The notes under the pieces are model-generated. The model made no database searches. It saw only the letters and a program-made list of their open reading frames with translations, and had not been told where the DNA came from. From positions 57,190-121,189 of the forward strand of contig CAJNOQ010000008.1 of NCBI GenBank assembly GCA_905250885.1: 64,000 bases of DNA. Direction: 5' to 3'. Of this stretch, positions 23,744 to 38,100 are shown piece by piece. Source of the DNA: Didymodactylos carnosus. Taxonomy: Eukaryota; Rotifera; Eurotatoria; Philodinida; Philodinidae. A program made the translations under genes and the position numbers. Every line of letters starts with the position of its first letter. The first letter of the stretch is position 1.

Positions 23744-25632
23744 TAATAAATTTTCGTTTAAATTTTTCTTTTTTTGCAAGAAGCTGAGCTTCGATATCAT
23801 TGTTGTTGTTTTGTTCTCAGGAAACATAAATTTTAGTCTTATTTATTCTGCCATTACTTATCCGTCCATTTCACATATTTTGGTGTCGTTTTTTTTACTT
23901 ACCATGTATAGATTTTTTCGTTTTTTCTACATTGTTGGTATTTTAATACAAAACTATTTTTTGTCTACTATTTCAGCATTTTGTAGCACCAATTATTTCC
24001 CGTTTTTTTTTTCTTCTTCTTTTGTATATTTGGTGATGTTATGCGTGATTTTTTATACATTTCTTGTGTAATCCAATTAAACTAAATTTTTAATACTAAA
24101 TTTGTGTAGTTAATCAATAACTAACAAAAGTTGAATTCTGATTGTTTAATCGGAAAGACAAAGTGACCTCGTTCGTCGTGACGTCAGAAAAAAAACTATT
24201 TAAAAAGTAAAGGTAAGTATTTTTTCTATTCTGTGATTTATTATTCATTCACCAAAAGAAAAAGAAGATACGGGATCAAGATGGAATTCTAATAAAGATA
24301 AGTGCCTGTTGCAATGGTAAAACAAACAAATTCATTTTTCTTCCAGTACACGTATTTAAACAGGAAATGAAACGAAAGTCGAGTTATGATGCAGAATTTT
24401 TTTGTAGACCATTTTTATCAGTAATAATATATTAATACAGAAAGAATTATTGTTTTACATAGAAGAAATTATATATAACTATTACAAAAACTTATGATCG
24501 GATCATTAACAATATTTTCTATACACACATACATACCTCATCAGAAATCAGTAAGAAAACTAGAAATTAACGAATGTCTTTCTAGAACGCTCTACAGTCT
24601 CTGAAAACGTGTAAAAACAATAACAATAGCAACTGTTATCGCACCATATGGACAAGTAAAAAAAAAAAAATTGTTAATATATAATAAAAAAATTCCTTGT
24701 TCTTTCGTGATGTTATAATGCACTCTCTACAATCCATTTGCAGACTAGAAAAAAAAATCCTTTTCTTTTCTTCTCGTGACAAACAAAAAGGTCGCGTTCT
24801 ATTTAATCTACAGCCAAAATAATGATGAAACATAAGGTTCGAAGAGTGTTGCTCGATATATATAAAAAATCTCAGCATTATCCAAATATAGAAAGCAAGT
24901 TACTATAAGACAACAATAGATAGTTATTGTTCATTGAATATCTAAAGAGGACGGAGTAAATGAGAATGACCGCGATACAAACAAAAACGCAAATGTTAAA
25001 AGATATGCATGCATCGTAAGTTTATCAATAAAAAAAAAAAAGTAATATTAGCAATTGAGTAATCAAATCATAATGAGAATGACAGTTTTGTCTATGCGTT
25101 TTCCTGTTTTCGATCTGTAAATTAAGAAAAACGGAAATTATTGTGGACTAAATTTACAATAGTTCAGATTTGTTCATTTCAACTAATTTACTAGTAAATT
25201 TTCCATGTTTTCCGAGAAAAAAAATAGTATTTTTTTCTAACTTATTTTTCTATGCCATTTTTGTACTAGAGAAACTAATAGATTACTCAAACGTTCATAT
25301 ATCTTATGACTCAGCGTTTATACTAAGTTATTTTTATTTTGAAATTAATGAATATATGTGCCATTGAGCAAAGATTACTTTTCATTAACCTAATTGTGTT
25401 TGGATGCTTAAGTTATTCATAAATCTTAGTTATTGTTCAAATCATTGAATAACGTTGTGTAACTCACTAAATTTGTTTTCTATTAATCTTTCTTTGTTGT
25501 ACATATATATTTAGGTTGAAAATAATCATGATAGAGCGAAAACGGCTTTTTCTTCTTTTCCATTCTACACGCTAACGATCTCATGAGAAATCTAATCGTA
25601 CACCAATTATTCTCTTTTTCCTATTCGTTCCA
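23744..25632. other. Spacer between SBNO and the ryanodine receptor gene
   Basis: AT-rich, without recognised exons. It probably holds the SBNO 3' UTR and the promoter and non-coding leader of the ryanodine receptor gene. Open frames at 23811-24071, 24636-24878 and 25170-25367 are low-complexity and unsupported. Confidence 0.45.
24179..24186. promoter_or_regulatory. Perfect CRE palindrome TGACGTCA
   Basis: A full cAMP-response-element octamer lies in a GC-richer patch (CCTCGTTCGTCGTGACGTCAG) of an otherwise AT-rich spacer. It is 26 bases upstream of a good splice donor AAAG|GTAAGT (24212/24213), which could end a non-coding first exon of the ryanodine receptor gene. The link to that gene is inference from position. 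Confidence 0.3.
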
Positions 25633-25674
25633 ATGAATAAAACTATTATCCTAAGTCAAGAAGAAGATGTATCT
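25633..25674 (+). other. Candidate alternative first coding exon of the ryanodine receptor gene
   Basis: ATG at 25633 opens MNKTIILSQEEDVS, followed directly by the donor GTAAGT. The frame ends in phase 0. It could join an internal acceptor (TTCAG at 26225) to give ...EEDVS-FMRT-EDHLC, or the next exon at 26304 directly. Ryanodine receptors of other animals have a very similar (E/D)DV.FLRTED start. It would be an alternative to the ATG at 26184 ([14 protein letters not shown]). Confidence 0.45.
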
Positions 25675-25811
25675 GTAAGTTATATTGCATACAGTATCAT
25701 CATTGTCCTTGAAGTCATTTTCTGTCTTTTTCTATTCCTTCTTTTTTTCCATTCTCTTTTCTCTAGTCCCGCTAAATAACACATTTTATTGTCCTCGGTT
25801 ATTATATATAA

Positions 25812-25890
25812 ATGTGTGTGTATGTGTGCGTATATATATATATAGATATATGTGTGTATGTGTGAGTGAGGGTGTGTGTGTGTGTGTGTG
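25812..25890. repeat. TG/TA microsatellite tract
   Basis: Alternating purine-pyrimidine tract of TGTGTGTATG, TATATATATATA and (TG)n units. It lies between the two candidate first exons of the ryanodine receptor gene. Alternating tracts of this kind can adopt Z-DNA. Confidence 0.85.
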
Positions 25891-26183
25891 TTTGATTTCA
25901 TTAAAAAAACATATCCTGTTTCTTCTCTTTTTTTATGAACTCATGTGTCATCTTCTTTTCTCCAATTGATTAGAAATGAGAGCAATTAAAAATGAAATGC
26001 TTTGTTTTATTGATAACACTTCTTGCTGTCATTTGATTTTTTCTTTTCGTTTAGATATATTATTATTATATGATATGCTTTTAAGGAGAGGAGAGAAAAG
26101 AAAACGGTTCTTTTTAGAAAATAAATAAAAGCCAAGAAATTATTACTATCTGTAAAAATTGAACTTTATCTTATTAAACTAAA

Positions 26184-29100
26184 ATGGTGATAGAACATCT
26201 AACATCCGAAGAAGATGATGTTCAGTTTATGCGAACGGTTCGTTTATTCATTTGACGATTTTATCTGTTAATTAATTAATTTTCCTCTTGACTGTTTTTT
26301 TAGGAAGATCATCTATGTTTAAGTTGTGTACCAGTATCGGGTATAAAAAGAATGGCATTATCAGGTGAAGCATTTGGAAATCGAATGTGCTATCTAGAAG
26401 ACATATCAAATGAGGTACTACAAAAATAACTGATTAATTAAATAGAACCTGCTATTTGTTTTTCTCGTTCTACCTGTTCATGTATATGTGTTCCTCTTTC
26501 TTATGTATTGGTTTTCATTGTATGTAATTTCTATTTTTTGTTAAGCCATTGCATGTTAGTGCTGTTTGTTAAATACGGCTTTTCGCATGGGTATTTCATG
26601 TGCTTTAATCCCTTTGTTATGAGCGTGAATTGAACGACAATTTAACCTTGTCTGCTCATTCTTACCTATGATATGCTAATTACTGCAAAGATTGCATAGA
26701 TACAGTGAACGGCGATAGAGAAATGAAATTTTCTATGATAGTTAGATATTGAGGAAACGGTAGGATCTACTTAAAATGAGTCGATGAAAAGCTTGCTTAT
26801 TCCTTCATTTTTGTCCAATTTCTTTTTTTGTTGTATATTGTTATTTTTTGATATAATTTAATAATTAATAAATACATATGACTAGAGAATCCGTCGATCG
26901 TGAGAATATGATCCAGTCAACTGTGTTCATTTTCTTTCAAAATCAAGCTTGAATGTGCCTTTTTGCTTTGCCCTGTATGCGCTTGTACGCATGATGATGG
27001 AATTAATTTAAGTTCTATTATTTGCAGCGCGTTTTGTCATGCTTTTCTACCCTGATATTTCCAAACAGTTGTTCTTGGAAGAGAACGGTATTAATTGAAA
27101 AAAAAAATAGTAAAAGATTAGGTAGCATGCGAAAATACGTGCTATAGCTTTCTTATCGGTATTAATAACTAACGTAGGTTTGTTGCCCTGACTTGGCATC
27201 ATGTATCTTCGTATTGGAACAAGCTGTTTCTGTTCGGGCCTTGCAAGAAATGGTCAACACATCATCATCCGAAAATCAACAAGTATGAATATAGTACGAT
27301 GTCTTTATCCATATGGATCATTTTTCCTCTTTTGTTCTAGTCTTCTGCTACTCAAGGGCAAACATTTCGAACATTATTGTACGGACATGCTGTTTTATTA
27401 AGACATTACCACAGTCAAATGGTTTGTCATTTTTTCAACTCTGGATCCGTTTCATACTTTTATTTTTTCTTTCCAGTATTTATGCTGCCTTTCCACAAGT
27501 ACATCAAACGACAAGCTTGCCTTTGACGTTGGATTAACCCAACACGCACAAGGTACATAAATAGCTAATAAAGTCCTTCGGACTTAAACCGAGCACGCGA
27601 GCTCAGAATTGAAATCCTATAGAGTTTTTAAAATAAAAGAAAAAAGTCTTTTCCTAGCCAACTGAACATTTGTGGCAAAAATAGAAATAGAAAGAAGTCT
27701 TTTCTTACAACTATTGCTTTTCACTGTCGCTAAAACTATCAGCACTTTGATTGAGTTTTAGCTTTGTAACTGCTAACTGTTTATTCCCATTGATATTAAT
27801 GTATCAAAACGTTTTAATGAAGACAAATTTTGTTCAAGAAACATTAACTTAAGTTTTTCTGTTCACAGTCGTGTTCGACGATCAATAATTCTACTTTTCG
27901 AAGTAGAGAATAGGCTCTCTATCTCCATGTTTGAGACTGATATGACGAGTATTTCGGCAGCTAATAATCATATAGTTGAGAATTCTATGTTATGTGCAGT
28001 CAGGTAATCAAGAACATCTTCGTTTACATCTGAAGTCCTACGGGCTTAATCTGCTTCCAATTCTGCGGGCTCCAATTCAGTATCAGGACTCGGAAAAGTT
28101 ATTTTCCGGATTCATGTTCTGAACGGCACTGGGATCGGATTGAAAAAAGCTAAATCCACAGTGCACTAGTAGACGCCTGCTTTTGTTTTTGGTATTCGAT
28201 ATTCCACATAAATCTCCTAAATTTTAGGTGAATCATGCTGGTGGACAATTCATCCGGCATCCAAACAACGAAGTGAAGGCGAGAAAGTTCGATTTAACGA
28301 CGATGTTATTTTAGTTTCAGTTTTTTCCGAACGATATTTAGTATGGAAATTTTGATTGATGTATGTATAATACGTAAATCTGTTTTTATATTTAGCATGC
28401 GTATATGTCAGTTAGTGAACGAGGCCGTGTTAATGCATCATTTCGTCAACAAGTATGGAGTCTCGTGCCAATATCTAGTGGCGTGGCAAGAGTGAAAAAT
28501 CCTGGTACAGAAAAATGAAATAAAATTAACAAGAAAATATCGTATCTAAGTTTCTTGTTATAGGATATGTCGTGGGCGGTGATGTTGTTAGGATTGTCCA
28601 CGGTAATATGGATCATTGTATTACCACACCACCACCAGATAGCACGGTGATAGATGATCCTGGAAGGTAAAAGTCACATTGTTGCTGTTTAAGAAGATTT
28701 TACTATGTATAAATATATTCTTCATTTTAGTTTGTTTATCAAAGGTGGTGCTGCATGTCACCAAGCTCGATCATTGTGGCGCATAGAATGTTTTAAAATA
28801 AAGTACGAAATCTTTAATTTTTTATTCATGATTAAGAAGAACCGTTAAATTATTTTATTTAGATGGTATTCGGGATTTGTTACATGGAGTGCATTGGTTC
28901 GTCTTCGACATGTGACATCTGGTCTATATTTGGCTGTATTAGCTGATGAAAATAATGCTCCAAGAGTAACATGTATATCAAAGAAGAATGCCAATGTACA
29001 AATGGTCACGTTTGAACTGAAAATGTCTAAAGTACGTTTGTATGTGTGTATGTATATACCAAACATAAAGATTATTGTTTTCTAGGAAAAACAAATTGAA

Positions 29101-32100
29101 GAAATACAAGAACAAGAAAATTTGGGTTCACCAACAGTGAAGTATGGCGATACAGTGATCTTTATAAGACATGTTGATTCAGACTTATGGATTTCATACG
29201 AAACATTAGAATTGACAATTAAAGGAATTGGAAAAGTAGAAGAAAAACGAATTATTCCAGCTGTTGAAGGTCATATGGACGACTGTTTCAAACTCGTTCG
29301 TGCACAAGAAGAAGAACAAAAAACAGCATTGGTAATTAGAATATGTAATGCAATATTAGGCCGATTTAACCGTACAGAGTAAGCGATATTGTTGTTATTC
29401 GTTGACATATACATCTTCTATTTCATTTATTTAGTTCAATTGATTCCGAAGCTGTTAATCATTTATTAAGTAAAAGTGATGTTGTACAAGGATTATTACA
29501 AGATTTAATTGGATTTTTTTCACAACCCGATCCATCATTAGATCATGAAGAAAAACAATTACATTTAAAAGCGTTAAGAAATCGACAAGATTTATTTCAA
29601 GAAGAAGTCAGAATTTATATTTGTTAAAATACGATAGTTTTTTTACACATAGATCTGTCTTCTTTTCAGGGAATGATTCGAATATTAATGTCGGCAATTA
29701 ACTTCTTTAGCGAACGTCGTGATAAAACGATACTATTAGAAGATATAATGGAAAAAATTGAAGATATTACCGATAAATTATATGTTGTGTTAGCGGCAAT
29801 GATCAAAGGAAATAGAAATAATTGTTCAAATTTTGCTCAAAGTGCAAGGTTAAATTGGCTTGTTAATCGATTGCAATCACAACAAGCGAGTCGAGGTGTC
29901 TTAGAAGTATTGCATAGTGTACTAGTTGATAGCCCAGAAGTATTAAATATGATAACAGAATCTCATATATTAGCAATTATTGCCTTATTGGATCGTAATG
30001 GACGTGATCCAAAAGTTTTAGATGTTTTATGTTCGTTATGTGTTAACAACGGTGTTGCTGTTAGAGCAAATCAAAATGTTATATGCGAGAGTGTATTACA
30101 ACGACGTGATTTATTACTACAAACAGCACTCATTGATCATGTCACATGGTGAGACAAAAACAAAAAAATTCTTTTTTTCAAATATACAACTAGTACATTT
30201 GTTTCTGTATTTATTTAGTATGCGACCAAATATTCTTGTTGGTGTTGAAGATGGTGATTCGATGTATAAAAAATGGTATTATGAAGTTGTTATTGATCAT
30301 ATTGAACAAGTAACACATGTTAAACCACATATTCGTATTGGATGGGCAACAACTCATTTTCTACCATCACCTGGTCACGGTGATGGAATGTCAGCAATTG
30401 GTATTGGTGACAATACATACTCATATGGCTTTGATGGTAATAGTGTGTGGTTTGCTGGTCGTTCGTATGAGGTGAATAATAACGGTGGAAAAACAGCAAC
30501 AAATGAACTGAAGAAAAATGATGTTATTGGTTGTCTGTTAGACTTACATATACCAGAAATGTGGTTTTCATTAAATGGTTTACCCGTCAAAGGTTTATTA
30601 AGAGAATTTAATCTGACTGGAATGTTTTATCCAGCTATATCATTGTCATCGAGAGTCAGGTAGAAATATTACATTTTATATACAATTGTAATAAAAAAAC
30701 GAGTATTGATATTTAGTTGTCGATTTATTCTTGGGGGTGAACACGGTCGTTTTTCTCATCGTCCACCGGAGGGTGCTGCGCCACTATATGAAGCAATGCT
30801 GATGAAACAAAAAGTTTTAATTGAACCTTGTTTTACCTTTGGCAATATTGAAAGAAATCGTCTAGAAGGTCCATCTGCAATACAATACAATATCGCATTT
30901 ACACCGCAGCCAGTTGATACATCACATGTAAAGAGAGAAGAAAAACTGTATTATGACTTTTTATACATCTACTATAAGTTGGTTTTTATTTAGGTGAATG
31001 TTCCTGTTTTTCTTGAAAGTGTACGTGATAAATTGGCCGAAAATATACACGAATTATGGTCAATGAACAAAATTGCCAGTGGTTGGCGATATGGAGAGGC
31101 AAAAAGAAATGATTAGAGAGATTAACATTGAATTAATTTGAATCCAATTATGTTTATTCTAGTTTCGTGATGATATGCAAAAAATGCATCCATGTTTGAC
31201 ATCGTTTGATAAATTACCGATGACTGAAAAACAATACGATATTACAACAGCTATGGAAAATCTTAAGTAATAAATTGTATTATTCATACTAATCTTTTTC
31301 GAAATAAACACAAAAATGTTTTCAGGAGTTTATTAGCACTCGGCTATCACATTGGCATTGATATAAAGACAGATGAAAGACGTTTGAAATATGTTAAACT
31401 TTCAAATACGTATGTTCAAGGAAATGGTTATAAACCACAGCCACTAGATTTGACAAGTATACAATTGAGTACCAAAATGGATGAATTAATTGATATATTA
31501 GCAGAAAATACGCACAATGTATGGGCAATTGGACGTATTAAAGATGGGTGGAGTTATGGTGTATCCGACGTAAGCAGCTTTTCATATTATCGAATAATAT
31601 TAACATGATTAATATTAAATATTTTCTTGCAGAATATACGTCATAAACGTAGTCCACATTTAATACCTTATGCAATTGTTGATGATAGCATTAAAAAGAT
31701 TAATCGTGATACAGCAAGTGAAACGGTTAAAACTCTGTTAGCCTACGGATACACAATTGATGCTCCATCGGGTGATGTTGAAGATATTACACGTCGTTCA
31801 AAAGCAACAAAATCGTCATCAGCATCAGCATATAATTCTAATAATAATAGTAAACGTATTCAACTCTATCGTACATATCGTGCAGAAAAAACATTTGCGG
31901 TTACAAAAGGCAAATGGTATTATGAATTTGAATTGATAACAGCTGGACAAATGTTGGTGGGTTGGTGCAAAGCGTCAAATGTTGATTGTTTTCATCAATT
32001 AGGTACAGATTCGAATGCATACGTTTTTGATGGTCACTATGCAAGACGTTGGCATCAAAATTCATCAGATTCATTCGGAAAACAGTGGCAAAGCGGAGAT

Positions 32101-35100
32101 GTAATCGGAACTATGATTGATTTACATGATAAAACCATTAGCTATTCGCTTAACGGAGAATTAATGTTAGATAATTACGGCAATGAAACGGCGTTTGACA
32201 ATCTTGAAGTTGATGATGGTAAGTAGTGTAACGGTTCTCTTCTCTACGATTTAACTTTTTTAAAAATAATTCTATTCAAGGTTTTGTACCAGCTATAACA
32301 TTTTTTGTGGGACAAAAAGCTCGAATCAATTTTGGACAAGATGTTAATTCCTTAAAATATTTTACTTCATGTGGTTTACAAGAAGGTTACGAGCCGTTCT
32401 GTGTGTAAGTAACTAATACATTCATTCTTGTTACTCTTTTTAAGTATCTCTATTTCTCTCTCTCTAATCATTTTTCAAGTAATATGTCAAGAAATTTAAC
32501 ATTCTGGTATTCAAATTTTATTCCACGTTTTTCGAATGTATCATCAAATTCAAATTCATTAGAAGTTATACGTATTGGTGCTAGTAGAGATAATCCACCA
32601 TCAATTAAATTGGTATCAAAATTATTTGGCACATTAGATAAAGTTCAATTTGAATATTTACGTTTGTCGTTGCCTTTAGCATGTCATGATAAATTTACAC
32701 CAAAGTAAGACATATATTTGAACTAGGCAAAGCAAATGGATTCTTATTTAAATTATTTAGGCATATTACAAAAGAGCGTCGACAAATTGCATTAAATGAA
32801 TTTCTTGATCAACAAGAAGAAAAAAGAGGTATGCTTATAAAAGAAATGACAAACTTTGTTAACAATAGATCAGAATATTTTTATTTTAGCCTTTTCTTTT
32901 CCTCTATCCGTTCCTGGTATTCGTCGGCTATCTCTAACTCCCGGCACCACAGATACCATTGATTCACGTTTAACAACAGCATCCGATTTAACAACAAATT
33001 CTAATTTTCTTTCTCCTGATAGTTTACACACAACAGCTGGGAATAATCCATTAGCAGCATCCAATAAAGGTTTACGTAATCCCTTGTTAGTTAAATTCAC
33101 AGACTCAACAACATCAAAAAAGAGTAAATCACCCTCTCCACCAACTACACCACATATTAATGGAGATTCACATATGTTAAATGGTTCATCGGATCATTTA
33201 ACAGTTCCAGTTACACAACGTTTGAAATCACCTGGCAATAAACTTAACCATTTTCTAAATCGTTTTTCTAAAGATACGAATCGTGCCGATTCAGACAACG
33301 CAAAACTGGGTAAACGTTCAGTAAAGAATAGTTCTACTAATATCAATTCAAATGCTACGCTCACTGCTGATGGTCTACAGCCACAATCTGCACTAAAATC
33401 GTCAACATTACAAGCACCCAAACGGGGCGCAGCTCGACGATCATATATTGAAGGTGAAAATGAAGAAGCTTTTCAAACAACAGAATTAGATACAGACGAA
33501 ATACGAGCGACCATTGATCATATTCACGAATATTATTATTCAATACGAATATTTCCATCTCAAGATCCAAAAACAGTTTATATTGGGTGGGTAACATCCA
33601 AATTTAAGCCAATATTACAAGATGGACAACACTCAACAAATTCTTCAACATCACCATCAGTCACAACATCATCCTCGTCAACCACACCAGCTAATAATGC
33701 CAGTGGAAGATTGTCTAAACTTGCTCGAAAATGCACAATAACACAAACAGCTGAAGACGGATCTATTTTAGAGAGTGTTACACATAGTGATTCTTATCTG
33801 TTTTCGGCATGGGATCTGTTAGAAACTATGCCCGATACGGAAGCAGTTGCTCGTCGAGTGACAAATGGTCTACTGATCGGGTGTGTTTGTGATATATCCA
33901 CGGGACAATTAACATTTTATGTTAATGGAAAAGAGTCAACTCAAAAATCAGAAGTAACATCATTGTCTGTTAAAAATTAATGGTGTAAAACATCTCTCAC
34001 TCTCTCTCAAACAGGTTGAACCAGGCACTAAATTATATCCAGCCGTATTTGTTGAGCCAACAGCTAAAGAAGTTTTACAATTTGAATTAGGACGAATTAA
34101 GGTAAAATACTTTCTTTTCTACTTTATAAAATACAACTCAAAATAATTTATATTTTTTTAGGGAGTTTTACCACTGTGTGCAGCTCTTTTTCCCTCACTT
34201 GGAAAAGAAGAACGTTTTCTTCCACGATTACCACCACGTCTTCAATTACAAGTATTACAACTTTGTCATTGGTCACGTGTACCGAATACTAATCTCCGTT
34301 GTCAACAATTAAAACTATCAGATCTACGAGGATGGAGCGTTTTCTGTGAAGATCCGGGTATGTCATTTGAAAATTTCCACATTTTTTTATTCTGAAGTAA
34401 TAATTTAAAATGCTTCTTTTTTTGTAGTCCAAATGGAGGGCGTGTATATACCCGAAGAAGATCGCTGTACAGATATTCTAAGTCTAGTTGAAAATGAAGC
34501 TAATTTAAGGTAAACTTTATTCTGTTTAGAGATAAATTTTATTTTATTTGTATTACTTTTTATTCTAGTTTTTGTGCAAATACACTAACATTATATAATG
34601 CAATATGTGCTCAAGGAAATAATAGAGTGGCTCATGAAGTCTGTAAATTAATTGATGAAAAACAATTGATGCATTGTATAAAAAATCCATGTAAATAGGA
34701 AATATTTTCTTTCTAATAAGATTTAAACACTTATGTATATATAATTTGAATAATTTTGTAGATCTTTGTGGTTCATTACGTACTGGTATTCATAATTTAT
34801 TAATTGCTCTCCATTTTGAACCACATGTACGTGGAAAAAGTTTAACATCAAACGAATTTATTATACCGCTATCAAGTTCTTTGAGAAAAAATGTTCTATT
34901 ACGTACACACGACTCATATGAAATACAAAAACCGACAACATCATCGTATATACCACCAATGGAACATTTTCTATCTGTAAGACCAAAATTGATTAAAGAA
35001 GAAGAGTAAGTATTATAAATTTTATTCCAATCTGATTGAAACATTGATATTTTTTGTTTTCAATTTTACCTAGTATTAAATCTGAACGTGAACGTAAATT

Positions 35101-38100
35101 ATTGGTACCACCACCATTTAATGTTGCATCATTAAAAGAATACGTTATGTCATCGATAACAGATGCAATTGAAAAAAGTGCCAGACATCTTCGTGATCCA
35201 GTTGGTGGTTCCTATTCAAATTGGTTTGTGTAAGTGACAATACATTTTATCGAGTTTTCTATTGTATAATAGTTTTTTATTTATTCTTCTTTAGTCCTTT
35301 ATTACAATTGGTTGATGCTTTGCTGGTCATGGGACTATTGGGTGCCAACGATATTCAACAATTATTGATATTAATTGATCCAATAGCATTTGAAACAAAT
35401 TATGATAAAAGTGTTAATCATATCGAATTTTGAGCGTTAAACTGAAATATACGTGTATTTTTTGTTGTAGAAGAATTGTCAAATATTGAAGAAGGCTTAT
35501 TACAAATGAAATTAGATGAACCAGTTAAACTTCAAATGTGTTTTGTACTACATCATTTATGCGATTTTCAATTACAATATCGTATTGAAGCAATTGTTGC
35601 TTTTTCCGAAGAATTTGTTGCTCGAGTTCAAGTTGTATGTATCTGAAACACACACAGATAGTCCGTTGTCACGCTTTCTGGCCCGATCGGCCAAGATTGC
35701 CCGTTCTGGCAAGATATATTGCCCGAAGAGGCAATATGGCCTTATCGGGCAAGAGTATCTTACCCCTTTTGGTCAGATTGTCACATTTTTTTCTCGCAAC
35801 GTATCAACGCAAAAATAAAAGCAATAACGCATAAAGAGACTTATTCCACTTGAAAGAGCGTCAAAAACTGCGTAAAATGACGCTTACCCACAGTGGAGAG
35901 GTGCTTATTTTGCCAGAGTGGAGAAGAAGCATCTTCTAGGGGTTTACTGTCGGAACGGGCAATATACCTTGCAAGATCAGGCAAGAAGCCTCATTTTCGC
36001 CCGATCGAGCAAGGAGTATCTTACCCGTTTCGGCAAGATTTTCACATTTTCTTCTTTCAACAGATTAGCGCATAAATCAAAGCTATGGCGCATGTAGACA
36101 CTTATTCCACGTGACAGAGCGACAAAAACTGCATCAAGTAGAGTTTTCCCCGGATGATACGGCGCTTTCTTGTACGGTTGGAAAACTGACCAGCTATATC
36201 TACCCCAGGATTAGCTTGCCTGATCGGGCAAACTTGCCCGTTCGAACAATATTTCCCGATCAGGCAAGGACGAAAGATCGGGGAAGATACCTTACCCGAA
36301 CAGGCAATATCAATCTGGCCTGAACGAGCAATATTGCCAAATCAGGCAAGATAAATTGCTCAAAATTGAGCTATGTTTGCTGTTCGTCTCTGTCATAAAA
36401 GAGAAAGGAGATTGAACACTTACCTTTCATATACGGTGAATAATCAGTGCACGAGAAGTAGAATGAACACTTTCCGCCCATTAGACGACTGATGGTTCTC
36501 GAGATGAGACCTTGCCCGAACGGTTAATTTGACTGTTCAGGCAATATTGCCCGATCGAGCAAGTGATAACAGACTGACAGATGATATTTCATAAATCTAA
36601 AACACAAAAAAGATTCATTCATTTTTAATTTTTATTTAAGGATCAAAAAAGACGATATAATGTTTTAAAAGAGTCGAGTTTACCACCGGCACTTATGGCG
36701 AAGAAAACAAAAGAATTTCGTTGTCCAGCTAAAGATCAAGTGAGCAATTTTGTCGTTAAAACAATGAAAATCATTGTTTATTATTATTTATTTATTTTTG
36801 AATAATAGATGCAAGCATTAATGAATTTTAAACGAAATGATGATGAAACATTAATTGGAAATGAAGATATGCAAGAAGAAATTAAAGAAGCATTAAAAAA
36901 TTTTCATTCAAATCTTTTATTTTTACAACAAGTGAAACAAGTAGAACTAATTAAATATATTTAGTCAATTTTAATAATTTAATTTCGTTTAAATGTTTTT
37001 ATTTTAGACAAATAGTGATATTGATCCATTAGCATTGATAAATCAAATTGATCCAAATTTATCATTATCACTTTTTGAACGTTTATTAAAAATTATTATT
37101 CAACGAGCAATGAGAGAAAAAACGAATCCAAATATGTTAACAAATATGACAAAAGAATTAACATCGAAACGTGGAAGTATGTCTCAAAGTTTTATTAATA
37201 AAAATAGATGATCATATAAGATATTTTACTAAAATTTATCTTATGATTGATAGATATATGTTTTTTATTTTTTAAATTTATTTAGAAACATTATGTGAAG
37301 TAATTAAAGCAACAATAATCAAATGGGGTTATGCAACACATATAAATGATCCTTATTTAATACGAGAAATGTTTAAATTACTTTATCGTCAATATGATGG
37401 TATTGGAGAAGTAAGTTAAATATTAGTAATAATAATAAACATATAGTCAAACATATGTATATATTATTAATAGATTGCTCGATGTCTTGAAAAAACGTAT
37501 ACAATTAGTGAAAAATCTGTTCGTGATATAACTCAATTACTTCGTCAATTAAGTATTGTACGTGCATTAATAACTGTTCAAATGGATGCTGATGAAGAAG
37601 AAATAATGATTCGATGTTTAAAGTATGTAAAATATTTATTTTATCTATATTTTTATTTGAAAATTTTCAAAAAATATCTATCCATCTATATATATATATA
37701 TTTATTTAGTGATATAATGGATAATAAAGTATTTTATCAACATCCTGATTTGATGCGTTCATTATGTGTTCATGAAACAATTATGGCCATTATGGTTAAT
37801 CGTCTAAATAAAAGTAAACAAGAACAAAGTTCAATGTCCAGTTCGAATGATATTAACGGTTTAATACCGACAATTGAAGGTGAAAATCAAGAACCACATG
37901 TACAAAAAGTATGTTAAAATAATGGACGATTTCTATTTTAATATTATTTTTGATATCTATTTTATTTTATTAATAAAAAAATAACAGGAGGATAAAGTAG
38001 AATTAGTTACAACATGTTGTAAATTTTTATCCTATTTTTGTCGTACATCACGTCATAATCAACGTGCCATGTTTGAACATTTAAGTTATCTACTAGAGAA

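Noticed and set aside
25680-25969. Open frames on both strands with HTHTHPHS or CVCVR repeats
   Set aside because: Produced by the TG/TA microsatellite.
35650-36570. Regularly repeated GCCCGATCGGGC words, at first sight a CRISPR-like array
   Set aside because: Repeats are short, degenerate, palindromic and unevenly spaced, lie in an intron of an animal gene and are bounded by TIRs; there are no Cas genes.
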